A DNA stretch of 64,000 nt from contig NC_090746.1 in NCBI RefSeq assembly GCF_036898095.1, forward strand, positions 51,105,569 through 51,169,568, in the 5' to 3' direction. The DNA is from Palaemon carinicauda (taxonomy: Eukaryota > Arthropoda > Malacostraca > Decapoda > Palaemonidae). The translations under genes and the position numbers were made by a program. Below are positions 23,126-33,888 of this stretch, piece by piece. The notes under the pieces were generated by a model that was given only the letters and a program-made list of their open reading frames with translations, was not told where the DNA came from and searched no databases. The stretch's first letter is position 1; every line of letters starts with the position of its first letter.

Positions 23126-24512
23126 ACACGTAGCGCTTATGACCAGGTGTTTTTCCCATTTTTTCGCTAGTGAACCAGTATGTCGCAATCTTCAGCCTCG
23201 CCTTCTTCTGGAAAGTTGAGTACCATATTCTTGTATTGTATTTAATAAGCTCTAGCCGTAAAGTAACGCCTTTTTATCTTAAAATACCGTGTTTTGTGGC
23301 GGAGCTGTGCCTTGACCGGAGGCGTCATGTCGGACGCTGTTGTTCGCCTCGCATGCTTTATTTAGTTAGCCAGAACAACCCTTCCCGGTCTTATAACTAA
23401 TTATCAGCATTAGTTATTTAGTCTTCATTGCTAGGAATTAGTTATATTATGCCGATAGTATCCTTTTTCGGCGAGCATAGGTAGCCAATCGTAGGGTAGG
23501 GTTCTAGCCTAGCCCCTAGACTTGATAGCCTGGGTGTTTTTTGTTTATTCTCATGCATGATATAATAAGTGTTCCTAGATTTAAATTATGAAATGGAGAT
23601 TTTAGGCATTTATACATATAAGATTCAGTGATTGCACACATGTTTTCGCCTTCGAGGAAGTATACTAAGGGTTTTGGTGATCTTGGTAGTCGACTCCCTT
23701 GCCCCTTACCTACGTAGGGCCGTGTATACTTCCTATCCTCCCCAGTTACCTTACCCAAGGTATCTCCTCCCTCTTAGGTAGCCTAGGCTACATCCTAGCC
23801 CTCCTTACCTCGAATCGTATTCAAGTAGGGTTAGGCTAGGATTTTCTTTCCTCACTCCTAGCCATAGCACATGAGCTTTGAGTTTGGGACAGAACCTCAG
23901 AGTACCTGTCGTTCGCCCCCAGCTCCCCCTCTAGGTGAATGAACTCTCCTTTAGGGGCCTTGCTGGTTGGCGAAGGTGGAAGGGCTCTGCCTCTCCCCCT
24001 AGTCCACACTTGGTAGGGTTTCGACCCTTTCCTCCCTGTGGCCTAGCGACCTCCCTGGGTTGGGGACTCGCTTCCCTAGCCTAGGTTAGGCAGGCCAGGG
24101 GATTCTGTTTCTTTATAGTTTAGGACAGTACACTAGTGCTGTACCTTCTCTGAACTAACCTACCCTAGGCTGGAGAATGAAGTCTCCTACACCTGGGATA
24201 GGGCTGGTTCCGGAAAAGAACACCCCCTCCCCCTGGGGCGTTGGTGAAGGCTACGCTTTCCCCCACACTCCCCCTCACGACCCTCGCCCCTCCCCCCTCT
24301 GTCCTTTTGTGTTGGCCTAGCCATCACAATTGGCTGGGCGGGATGCACATGTATGTGTCTTTTCTGCTTCTTTTCCAGCTGACTATCCTAAGCTTACACA
24401 AGAAAAGGAATCTTATATTAAGTTAAATAACTTTAATGAATCTAAGATTACTTCAAGTCTTTACTTTCATTGTCTATGCCTTCCGCAGACTCATTCCCCC
24501 TTTCTTTTACAG
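23126..24512 (+). other. Leader of copy C
   Basis: Non-coding, homologous to the outer halves of the A and B leaders. It lacks the GCCGGCA-rich inner portion (about 1.3 kb in copy A). It ends with GTATGT (24351) and a polypyrimidine tract plus TTTTACAG (24505-24512), a likely intron of about 160 bp. Confidence 0.6.
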
Positions 24513-26456
24513 GAGGAGTATGCCCATTGTGAGAGCGCCTTCTGTAGCGTTCGGCGTCCGGACTTCTACGGCCACCTTTCGTACCGAACCCACGCCAGCT
24601 GTTCCATCACCAAGGGGACTCTCCGGTATTGGGACCCACAGGTCTGCACTGTCTGCAAGGACCTGCTCCACGAGGCGTTCGAGGACCCTCCCTCTGCGAA
24701 GGCCAGGGACGTTGCCTGAGAGAAACTGCGCAAATGGGTGCGTGGTTTCCGAAAGAACGCCACGGGGCCCTGTCTCCCGAGTGAGAAAATGAGAGCTTTG
24801 CTCTTCCCAAAGGCATCTGCGGATGCTGTCATCCCCAAGGCCGAGATACCCTGCGTCCAGCTGACGGTTGAACCTGACGTTTCGGACGCACTGCAAGACT
24901 TCCATCTTGACTAGGTGGAACAGATGTCGGAGGTATCAGACACCACCGAAAGGACCCTGATGGCCGAGGGTCAAGAAGAGGAGGAGCATGTGGAAGCTCC
25001 GGACTCCGAGGGCGAGGTCGCCTGCGCCCCCTCTGTCACTTCCGTTCCCGTAACGGAACCCGTCCCCTCTACTTCGTCGACACCTACTCCTACTCCGTCA
25101 TTACTGGAGAACCAGGATAGTATCCAGGCCCTAGTGGCCCTCCTGGATGAGAGGTACCGAAGAGGACAAGAAGACGTCAAGAGGGAGATTCTCCGTCTGT
25201 CGAAGCAGTCGGGCAAGAAGATCAACGTCAAGGATCTTCCCCCTTGCTCAGTGACCAACCCCTGGAGGCATGCCGAGCACATGCCAATCACAAGTGGACG
25301 AATCTTCGTCAATGACAAGCTAGGCGCCATCCCCCTTGAAGAGGTGGAGTTTTGGCCTAGTTTTGAGTCGTACCCGGACTGTTACATCCGTCTCAAGTCC
25401 GAGCCAGCTTCCAAGGAGGAAACCGAGCCTAAGGAGGTCATAGTCTTTGACCATGCTAAGGCTCAATCTCTTTTGGCCGGAAACCTTAAGAGCAAGGGCT
25501 ACACCAACTCCAAGGTGCCAGCCCTTAGCAAGAAACATCCATCTTTTCTTGCTCCTGCCACCATGGTCTTCCCCTATGCCGAAAAGTCCTTTCTGGCAGT
25601 GTTGAAGGCGGTGGAGTAAGGGAAACCTTGCCCTACATTGGAGGAATGTAGGCCCCTCTCCCTCGCCCTACCTCCTGATGAAAAGAACTGGAAAGACATC
25701 CAGTTAACTTTCTCGGTAGGAAAGTTGGAGGCTGATATAGCAGGACGTCAGTTTAATGAGAACCTCCCTAAGCTGTCCGAATACCTTCTGCATCGGGAGC
25801 TGGATACGAAAGAGAGACTGGCCGCCTCCCTTTCCCTCCAAGTGCAATTGGAAACAATGGCCGGGGACACTCGGACCCCAGATATGTATATGGTCTTAGC
25901 TAAGACCCATCTCGCCACCCTGACGAAAGACTTCTACAGCTTCATCAGGGCTCGGAGAGCCTGTAGGGAATTCATGTTTATGGACGCTACCGTCAAACAC
26001 AAACCCCGGAAACTGATCTCCTCCAACATTTGGGGGAAAAACCTCTTCCCCGATGATCTCGTGAAAGAGATCGTAGACAAAGCCGCCACCGAGAACCGGA
26101 ACCTTCTCAGCAAGTGGGGCATTTCCGGAAAGAGGAAATCTTCTCAGGATGAGGGCCCCCAACATAAGAAGAAGTCTCAAAAGCCTAGGCCTCAGCAGTG
26201 ACAGGCTAAGCGCCAGTTTCCGGCACCCGCTACTCCCCAGTTGGTGGCTCAGCCCCAACAGACCTTTCAGTTGGTCCCTCAGCCGGTGGTGGCCCAGTCA
26301 CCAGTCTTTACCCCTGCCTATGAAAGGCAATCCACTACCTTTCGTCCCAAAGGTAGAGGCTCCAGCAGAGACTCCTCTCGACGCCCATCCAAAGGGAGAG
26401 GAGGGAGGGGAGCAGGCAGCCGAGGTGGCAAACCCTCGGGAAACCAGAAGCAATGA
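24513..26456 (+). pseudogene. gag of copy C, four nonsense codons
   Basis: Full-length gag-like frame, about 647 codons, with stops at about 24717 (TGA), 24912 (TAG), 25618 (TAA) and 26199 (TGA), no frameshift evident. Domains as in copy A: Cys/His module (C-x4-C, RRPDFYGHL, YWDPQVCTVC; the CRTHA Cys is Tyr here), acidic linker, NPWRHAEHMPITSGRIF domain, KSRGFTNSK-like block, Arg/Gly-rich tail RGSSRDSSRRPSKGRGG. Opens directly at a splice acceptor. Confidence 0.78.
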
Positions 26457-28295
26457 AATGCTTCCGGTGGGAGGAAGACTCCGCCTCTTCCAGGATCGTT
26501 GGACCTTCGATCCTTGGGCTCACAGCATCATCAAGAACGGACTAGGGTGGAGCTGGGTATCACCACCTCCAACCTTCCATCAATTCTTCCAACACTCCAA
26601 CCCCGTCCAGGAAGAATACGTCCAAAAACTCTTGAACAAGAAGGTGATCAAGAGAGTAAAGTCCACCAGGTTCCAGGGAAGACTGTTCTGTGTTCCCAAG
26701 AAGGACTCCGACAAACTCAGAGTCATTCTGGACTTGTCCCCTCTCAACAACTTCATCGTGAACAACAAATTCAAGATGCTAACTCTTCAGCACATCAGAG
26801 CCCTACTGCCCCAAAAGGCATTCACAGTCTCGATAGACTTGGAGGACGCCTACTGGCACATTCCAATGAATCGCCAGGCCTCCTCCTACCTAGGATTCAG
26901 GCTTCAAAGAAGGCAATACGCCTTCAGAGCCATGCCCTTCGAACTCAACATAGCTAGAAGGATCTTCACAAAGCTCGCAGAAACGATCGTCCAACAGCTA
27001 CGCCTTCAAGGCGTCCAGGTGATGGCTTACCTGGACGATTGGCTGGTATGGGCCGCATCCTCAGAAAAATGCTTGCAAGCTTCAAGAAAAGTAACCCAAT
27101 TCCTGGAACATCTGAGTTTCAAAATCAACACCAAGAAGTCTCGACTTTCTCCAGCTCAGAAGTTTCAATGGCTAGGAATCCATTGGAACCTTCAGTCACA
27201 CCGTCTTTCCATCCCTCCGAAGAAAAGGAAGGAAATAGCGGGATCTGTCAAGAGACTCCTAAAATCCAAATAGATTTCAAGACGTCAATAGGAGCAGGTG
27301 CTCGGCTCCCTCCAGTTCGCTTCAGTGACAGACCTAGTGCTACGAGCACCGCTATAGGATGCATTGGGAGTCTGGAGAAGATACGCATCCATCGCTCGAA
27401 GAGATCTCAAGAGACCTTTAACAACCAGGCTTTGCTCACTCCTAAAGTCATGGTCGGAGGCAAAGAACCTGAAGAGATCAGTTCCCCTTCAACCTCCACC
27501 TCCGTCGGTCGTTATCCACACGGATGGATCGCTAGAAGGATGGGGGGGTCACTCCCCACAATGACAAGTTCAAGGAACATGGTCTCCCCTATTCAAGACG
27601 TTCCACATCAACTTCTTGGAGGCCATGGCTGTCCTTCTTTCTCTGAAAAGGCTGTCTCCACGACCCTCGTCCCACATCGGTCTAACTCTGGACAGCGCCG
27701 TTGTGGTCAGATGTCTCAACCGTCAGGGCTCAAGATCGCCCCAACTCAACCAAGTGTTTCTGCCCATTTTCCGCCTTGTGGAAAAGAAGAGATGGCAGCT
27801 CTCAGCAGTTCACCTTCAAGGATTCCGCAACGTGACGGCGGATGCTCTATCAAGGACAACCCCGATGGAGTCAGAATACCCCTAGATGCAGACTCATTCT
27901 CCTTCATCTCTCGCCAAGTCCCGGATCTGCAGATCGACCTCTTCGTGATGAGCGACAACAAACAACTTCCTTGTTACGTGGCCCCTTACGAGGACCCCAG
28001 AGCGGAAGCAGTGGACGCCATGTCCCTGGATTGGAACAGATGGTCCAAGATTTACCTGTTCCCTCCACCCAACCATCTGCTGAAAGTCCTCACCAAGCTG
28101 AGAACCTTCCAAGGCACAGCAGCCCTAGTGGCACCCAAGTGGCCACGGAGCAACTGGTTCCCTCTAATCCGGGAGTGACAACCCAAGATAATTCTCCTGC
28201 CAGACCCAGTTCTCTCCCAGCAAGTTCAGAAGTCGACTGTCTTCGCTTCATCAAGGAAAACCAGAGACCTACATCTCATGATTTTCTCTCCCTAG
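26401..28295 (+). pseudogene. Reverse transcriptase/RNase H of copy C, decayed
   Basis: RT from LFQDRWTFDPWAH with VILDLSPLNNF, SIDLEDAYWHIPM and intact MAYLDDWLVW. TAG at about 27271-27273 (KSK-stop-ISRR) and further stops follow. RNase H remains readable in the same frame (HTDGSLEGWGGH, NFLEAMAVL, LTLDSAVVV, VTADALSR), then a frameshift around 27885 before the conserved tail DLFVMSDNKQ and SLDWNRWSKIYLF. The end overlaps the recombinase start. Not functional. Confidence 0.8.
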
Positions 28296-29254
28296 CCGTT
28301 AAGAAGAGGTTTGGGATCTCGAAGAAAAGTTTGGACTTCCTAGAGGAATACAAAACTAAATCTACCAGAAGGCAATACGAGTCTTCCTGGAAGAAATGGG
28401 TGTCCTTCGTCAAGGCTAAAAATCCTACTGAAATCTCTATAGATTTTTGTCTGTCCTTTATTCACCTTCATGGACAGGGCTTGGCAGCCAACACGATTGC
28501 TACCTGCAAATCGGCCTTGACAAGACCAATACTCTATGCCTTCCAGATTGACCTGTCCGACGACATCTTTAACAAGCTGCCAATCGCATGTGCTAGACTC
28601 CGTCCTGCACCTCCTCCGAGACCTATCTCCTGGTCTCTCGACAAGGTGCTCCAGTTTGCCTCAAGTTTGGACAACGAGTCTTACCCTCTGAAAGATTTTA
28701 CTCAAAAAGTGATTTTCCTTTTTGCTCTCGCCTCGGGAGCCCAAGTCAATGAGATTGTGGCTTTATCAAGAGAAAAAGACCAGATACAGTTTGCTGACAC
28801 AGGCGAACTTACCCTCTTTCCTGACCCAACGTTTCTCGCCAAGAACGAGCTTCCCACCAAACGGTGGGACCCCTGGAGAATCTGCCCCCTGAAGGAAGAT
28901 GTCTCTCTATGCCCAGTAGAGAGTTTAAAGGTCTATCTTCGAAGAACTTCAGACTTTGGAGGAGGACAGCTCTTTAAAGGTGAAACATCAGTGTCAGATT
29001 TGTCACTCAAACAACTAAGGGCGAAGATCACCTACTTTATTCGCAGAGCGTATCCTGACAGTACTCCCGCAGGTCATGATCCCAGGAAAGTTGCCTCTTC
29101 CCTGAATTTCTTCCATACGATGGACTTCGAGAGTCTTCATTCCTTCACGGGCTAGAAATCATCGAAAGTGTTTTTCAAACACTACGCAAAGCATGTGCAA
29201 GAGTTGCGACGCCATGTGGTTGCAGCAGGTAGTGTGCTAAAACCTGCTGCTTAG
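28040..29254 (+). pseudogene. Tyrosine recombinase of copy C, catalytic Arg lost
   Basis: About 404 codons from MVQDLPVP. Box I reads ASGAQVNEIVAL: the catalytic Arg of copies A and B is Gln (CAA for CGG). HDPRKVASS and Tyr in VFFKHYAKH are kept. A TAG at 29153-29155 precedes the Tyr box. One residue is missing in FCLSFIHLHG, a deletion shared with copy D. Confidence 0.85.
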
Positions 29255-30024
29255 TGCTGCATAGAACAGTGAGTTATTCGGGACTCTAACTCCATGGGTG
29301 CCTGTGTTGACCCCAGTGTGAAATATAGTGAATTTAAGTGCCATCTAGTGATGCTAAAAACTGTTCTTCTACAAGGTTAAGTAACATAGACTGTAACACG
29401 TGTGCCACATGTTTTAACATGAAGTTTATATAAGACTTTCTAGAAAGACTTTATAGTTCCTCTGGAACTTACGTGTGCTATGGCAAGTTTTCCCTTTTAG
29501 ATTCCACACCCACTTCTTTTGATGTCTTTAGTCTATGTTCTTAATTGCAGTGATTATTGTAATCTTTTTTTTACCTATTTCATGCTAATCCTGTTTCAAT
29601 GAATAAAATGAAATAAAATATTGTTACAGACTTTTATTACCCTTTGTTTTGATATTTTATGAACAATGTTATAAATTTGTTCTCTTGATGCATGCTCATC
29701 TAGATTAAGGTAACTTGTTCCAACACGAGTATACTTACCTCCTCTATCTGGCCTTGGGACTGGCAGGTATCTCCGAGACTAGGTGAGTTCCTCTATCAAG
29801 CAGCTTCAAGATGTTCCTTCTGTCCGTTTAGGACTTCCCTGCTGGGGGGGGGGGGGGGGGGGGGGCAGGAAGCAGTAACATGGTATATGCTTATCTGAGG
29901 TGGCCTGTGACGGATATGCCACAGGTCTCTGTGGTTATCAGACCAAAGTAATATTGTTTAGAAGTCGAAAGGCCCTACAAAAAAAGGGGAAAAATCCACG
30001 ATACATTAATTCTCTGGTACACTT
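29255..30024 (+). other. 3' UTR of copy C, with poly-G tract
   Basis: Non-coding; contains AATAAA-like AATGAATAAAATG near 29597 and an 18-base G run at about 29847-29864, where A and B have a short C run on the plus strand. Ends at the ICR. Confidence 0.6.
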
Positions 30025-30116
30025 CCATCAGGACGACATGGCTTGAGCCCAAAAAACGGATTTTGAGCGAAGCGAAAAATCTATTTTTGGGTGAGATAGT
30101 CATGTCGTCCTGATGG
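30025..30116 (+). repeat. ICR of copy C
   Basis: 92 bp, inverted CCATCAGGACGACATGG and CATGTCGTCCTGATGG around a core in which GAGCCCAAAAAACGGATTTT joins the left-type and right-type end complements. Confidence 0.8.
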
Positions 30117-30192
30117 ACACGCCCTTGTTCTCTATTCGGCCTTGACAGGCCCCTCCCAATCTTATTGTATCATGGAGGCTGGCATAAATGCC

Positions 30193-30485
30193 GAAAGGAA
30201 TGACAATGGCGCGCTTCGGCGGCGTCATCCAAGATGGTGGCCAACATGGCGACCGGATGTTGACATTGCCGAGTACCAAAACAGTAACGGAGCAGGAGAA
30301 CTTTGTAACGGCTCCTCCCATAACTTGCCACTATTCCCCCTCGAAGCATAAACGCTATGTGGGGTGCAGATAGCTATGTGGCGTGTCAAGCATACGTCCC
30401 CTGTTGTTATACGATATCCTAAAGGGAAACCTTATGGGTACTTGCGCCAGAAATTAGAATTCTGTGAAGCCTTTAGTTTAATTTT
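30193..30485 (+). repeat. Truncated right ITR of copy C
   Basis: Inverted match to 22780-23125; stops after TTTAGTTTAATTTT where copy D sequence (TTTCTGTCTATGTTAC) begins. The outer end and cap are lost. Confidence 0.7.
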
Positions 30486-30622
30486 GTTTCTGTCTATGTT
30501 ACTTCACCTTTGTAGAAGAATAGTCCTTAGTGTCACAAGGTGGCACTTAAAATCACTATGTTTCGCACTAGGGGCAACACAGGCACGCATGGAGTTAGAG
30601 TCCCTTAGTGTTCTACGCAGCA

Positions 30623-31825
30623 CTAAGTAGCTACTACCACGAAATGCTTCAACTCATGCACCTGCTTCACGTAGTGTTTGAAAAACACTCTTGAGGATTT
30701 CCAGCCTGTGAAAGAGCGAAGACTCTCGAAATCCATTGACTGGAAAAAGTTCAGGGAAGAGGCGACTTTTCTGGGATCATGACCTTCGGGTGTACTGTCA
30801 GGATCCACTCTGCGAATAAAGTTGGTGATCTTCGCCCTTAGTTGTTTGAGTGACAAATCAGACCCCGGTGTTTCTCCTTTAAAGAGCTGTCCTCCGCTAA
30901 AGTCTGAAGTTCTTCGAAGATAGACCTTTAGACTCTCCACTGGGCATAGAGAGACATCCTTCTTCAGAGGGCAGATTCTCCAGGGGCCCCACCGTTTGAT
31001 GGGAAGCTCGTTCTTGGCGAGAAACATTGAGTCAGGAAAGAGGGTGAGTTCGCCTGTGTCAGCAAACTGTATCTGGCCCTTTTCTCTTGATAAAGCCACA
31101 ATCTCATTGACTTGGGCTCCCGAGGCGAGAGCAAAAAGGAAAATCACTTTTTGAGTAAAATCTTTCAGAGGGCAAGACTCGTTGTCCAAACTTGAGGCAA
31201 ATTGGAGCACTTTGTCGAGAGACCAGGAGATGGGTCTTGGTGGAGGTGCAGGACGGAGTTTAGCACATGCCTTTGGCAGCTTGTTAAAGATGTCGTCGGA
31301 CAGGTCAATCTGGAAGGCATAGAGTAGTGGTCTTGTCAAGGCCAATTTACAGGTGGAAATCGTGTTGGCTGCCAAGCCCTGTCCATGAAGGTGAATAAAG
31401 GACAGACAAAAATCTATAGAGATTTCAGTAGGATTTTTAGCCTTGACGAAGGACACCCATTTCTTCCAGGAAGACTCGTATTGCCTTCTGGTAGATTTAG
31501 TTTTGTATTCCTCTAGGAAGTCCAAACTTTTCTTTGAGATCCCAAACCTCTTCTTAACGGCTAGGGAGAGAAAATCATGAGATGTAGGTCTCTGGTTTTC
31601 CTTGATGAAGCGAAGACAGTCGACTTCTGAACTTGCTGGGAGAGAACTGGGTCTGGCAGGGGAATTAGCTTGGTTTGTAATTCCAGGATTAGAGGGAACC
31701 ACTTGCGCCGGGGCCACTTGGGTGCCACTAGGGCTGCTGTTCCTTGGAAGGTTCTCAGCTTGGTGAGGACTTTCAGCAGAAGGTTGGGTGTAGGGAACAG
31801 GTAAATCTTGGACCATCTGTTCCAA
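30623..31825 (-). pseudogene. Tyrosine recombinase of copy D, catalytic Arg lost
   Basis: 400 codons with no internal stop. Box I reads ASGAQVNEIVAL (Gln for Arg), HDPRKVASS is intact, Tyr lies in VFFKHYVKQ. The C-terminus is changed to HFVVVAT-stop by a small deletion that removes the AAGSV-type tail. Open but predicted inactive because the first catalytic Arg is missing. Confidence 0.85.
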
Positions 31826-33420
31826 TCCAGGGACATGGCATCCACTGCTTCCGCTCTGGGGTCCTCATATGGGGCCACATAATGAGGAAGTTGTTTGTTG
31901 TCGCTCGTTGCGAAGAGGTCGATCTGCAGTTCCGGGACTAGGCGAGAAATGAAGGAGAATGAGTCCGCGTCTAGGGGTATTCTGACTCTATCGGGGTTGT
32001 TCTTGATAGAGCATCCGCCGTCACGTTAAGGAATCCTTGTAGGTGAATTGCTGAGAGGTGCCATCTCTTCTTGTCCGCTAGGCAGAAGATGGGCAATAAC
32101 ACTTGGTTGAGTTGGGGCGATCTTGAGCCCTGACGGTTGAGACATCTGACCACAATGGCGCTGTCCAGAGTTAGACCGATGTGGGATGAGGGGCATGGAG
32201 ACAGCCTCTTCAGAGAAAGAAGGACCGCTATGGCCTCCAAGAAGTTGATGTAGAACGTCTTGAATAGGGGAGACCATGTTCCTTGAACTTGTCGTTGATG
32301 GGAGTGACCCCCCCCCCCATCCTTCTAGCAATGTATCCGTGTGGATAACGGCCGACGGAGGCGGTGGTTGAAGGGGAACTGATCTTCTCAGGTTCTTTGT
32401 CTCCGACCATGGCTGTAGGAGTGAGCGAAGCCTGGTTGTTAAAGGTCTCTTGAGATCTCTTCGAGCGATGGATGCGTATTTTCTCCAGACTCCCAATGCA
32501 TCCTTTAGCTGTGCTCGTAGCATTGGGTCTGTCACTGAAGCGAACTGGAGGGAGCCAAGCACCTGCCTCTGTTGACGTCTTGAAATCCGTTTGGATTTTA
32601 GGAGTCTCTTGACAGATCCTGCTATTTCCTTTCTTTTCTTCAGAGGGATGGAAAGACGGTGTGACTGAAGGTTCCAATGGATTCCTAGCCATTGAAACTT
32701 CTGAGCTGGAGAAAGTCGAGACTTCTTGGTGTTGATTTTGAAACCCAGATGTTCCAGAAATTGGGTCACCTTTCTGGAAGCTTGCAAGCATTCTTCTGAG
32801 GATGCGGCCCATACCAGCCAATCGTCCAGGTAAGCTATCACCTGGACGCCTTGAAGGCATAGCTGTTGGACGATCGTTTTTGCGAGCTTTGAAGATCCTT
32901 GGAGCTATGTTGAGTTCGAAGGGCATGGCTCTGAAGGCATACTGCCTCCTTTGAAGCCTGAATCCTAGGTAGGAGGAGGCCTGGTGATTCATTGGAATGT
33001 GCCAGTAGGCATCCATCAAGTCTATTGAGACTGTGAATGCCTTTTGGGGCAGTAGGGCTCTTATGTGCTGAAGAGTTAGCATCTTGAATTTGTTGTTCAC
33101 TAGGAACTTGTTGAGAGGGGACAAGTCCAGAATGACCTGAGTTTGTCGGAGTCCTTCTTGGGAACACAGAACAGTCTTCCCTGGAACCTGGTGGACTTTA
33201 CCCTCTTGATCACCTTCTTGTTCAAGAGTTCTTGGACGTATTCTTCCTGGACGGGGGTAGAGTGTTGGAAGAATTGATGGAAGGTTGGAGGTGGTATTAC
33301 TCAACTCCACCCTAGTCTGTTTTTGATGATGGTGTGAGCCCAAGGATCGAAGGTCCAACAATCCTGGAAGAGGCGTAGTCTTCCTCCCACCGGAAGCATT
33401 TCATTGCTTCAGGTTTCCCG
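31561..33420 (-). pseudogene. Reverse transcriptase/RNase H of copy D, broken
   Basis: RT motifs VILDLSPLNKF, SIDLMDAYWHIPM and YLDDWLVW are split by frameshifts (near 33140, near 32890 and near 32310 in a C run). RNase H has VIHTDTLLEGWGG and LTLDSAIVV. The tail SLDWNRWSKIYLFPTP is conserved. Dead copy. Confidence 0.8.
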
Positions 33421-33553
33421 AGGGTTTGCCACCTCGGCCGCCTGCTCCCCTTCCTCCTCTCCCTCTGGATGGACGCCGAGAGGAGTCTCTGCTGGAGCCT
33501 CTACCTTTGGGACGAAAGGTAGTGGATTGCCTTTCGTAGGCAGGTGTGAAGAC
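33401..33553 (-). pseudogene. gag C-terminal remnant of copy D
   Basis: Encodes SPVFTPAYERQSTTFRPKGRG and the Arg/Gly-rich tail, ending NLKQ-stop. Upstream, the frame runs straight into RT sequence of a different family, which marks the fusion point. Confidence 0.75.
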
Positions 33554-33880
33554 TGGTGACTTGAGGTAGGCATCCTTGAGGTCTTTGGACAGTAGGAAGT
33601 CTTTCCATTGAATAGCTTGAATTACTGTTCTGAGTGATTCAATCTTGAACTGTGCTTGGAGAATGAATTGGTTCAAATGGGAAAGGTATATGACAGGTCT
33701 CCAACCTCCTTTCACTTTTTATACCAGGAAGATGTTGCTGTAGAAACCTGGAGACTGGTCAAGGACTTCTTTGATGGCATTCTTTACTACCATCTTCTGA
33801 ACCTTATCTAGTAAGAGAAGGTCCTTCACTGTTCACTTCAGATGCAATGACGGGTTCATTGGAGTCTGATTCAGGGAAAG
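33554..33880 (-). pseudogene. RT fragment of a second DIRS-type family
   Basis: Frame reads KNAIKEVLDQSPGFYSNIFLV, a stop, then GGWRPVIYLSHLNQFIL, FKIESLRTVIQAI and SKDLKDAYL: the fingers/palm start of a DIRS/gypsy-type RT, clearly different from copies A-D (DAYL rather than DAYW). It is cut before the YxDD box by the join to copy D. Confidence 0.75.
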
Positions 33881-33888
33881 GGGACAGT

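Larger units (their letters stand above)
22719..30485 (+). mobile_element. DIRS-type retrotransposon copy C
   Basis: Plus-strand element: left ITR 22719-23125, leader, gag, RT/RNase H, recombinase, 3' UTR, ICR 30025-30116, inner part of right ITR 30193-30485. The outer part of the right ITR (about 110 bp) is missing at the junction with copy D. Its left end carries the capped CGGATTTTGAGCG form found at right ends of the other copies. Leader is about 1.8 kb, against 2.8 kb or more in A and B. Coding regions are heavily mutated. Confidence 0.82.
30486..33553 (-). mobile_element. DIRS-type copy D, truncated at both ends
   Basis: Contains part of the 3' UTR, recombinase, RT/RNase H and only the last 50 or so residues of gag. 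It is closer to C than to A or B (shared Arg-to-Gln change and one-residue deletion in the recombinase). Leader, most of gag and both ITRs are absent. It joins C at 30485 and an older DIRS family at about 33553. Confidence 0.8.
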
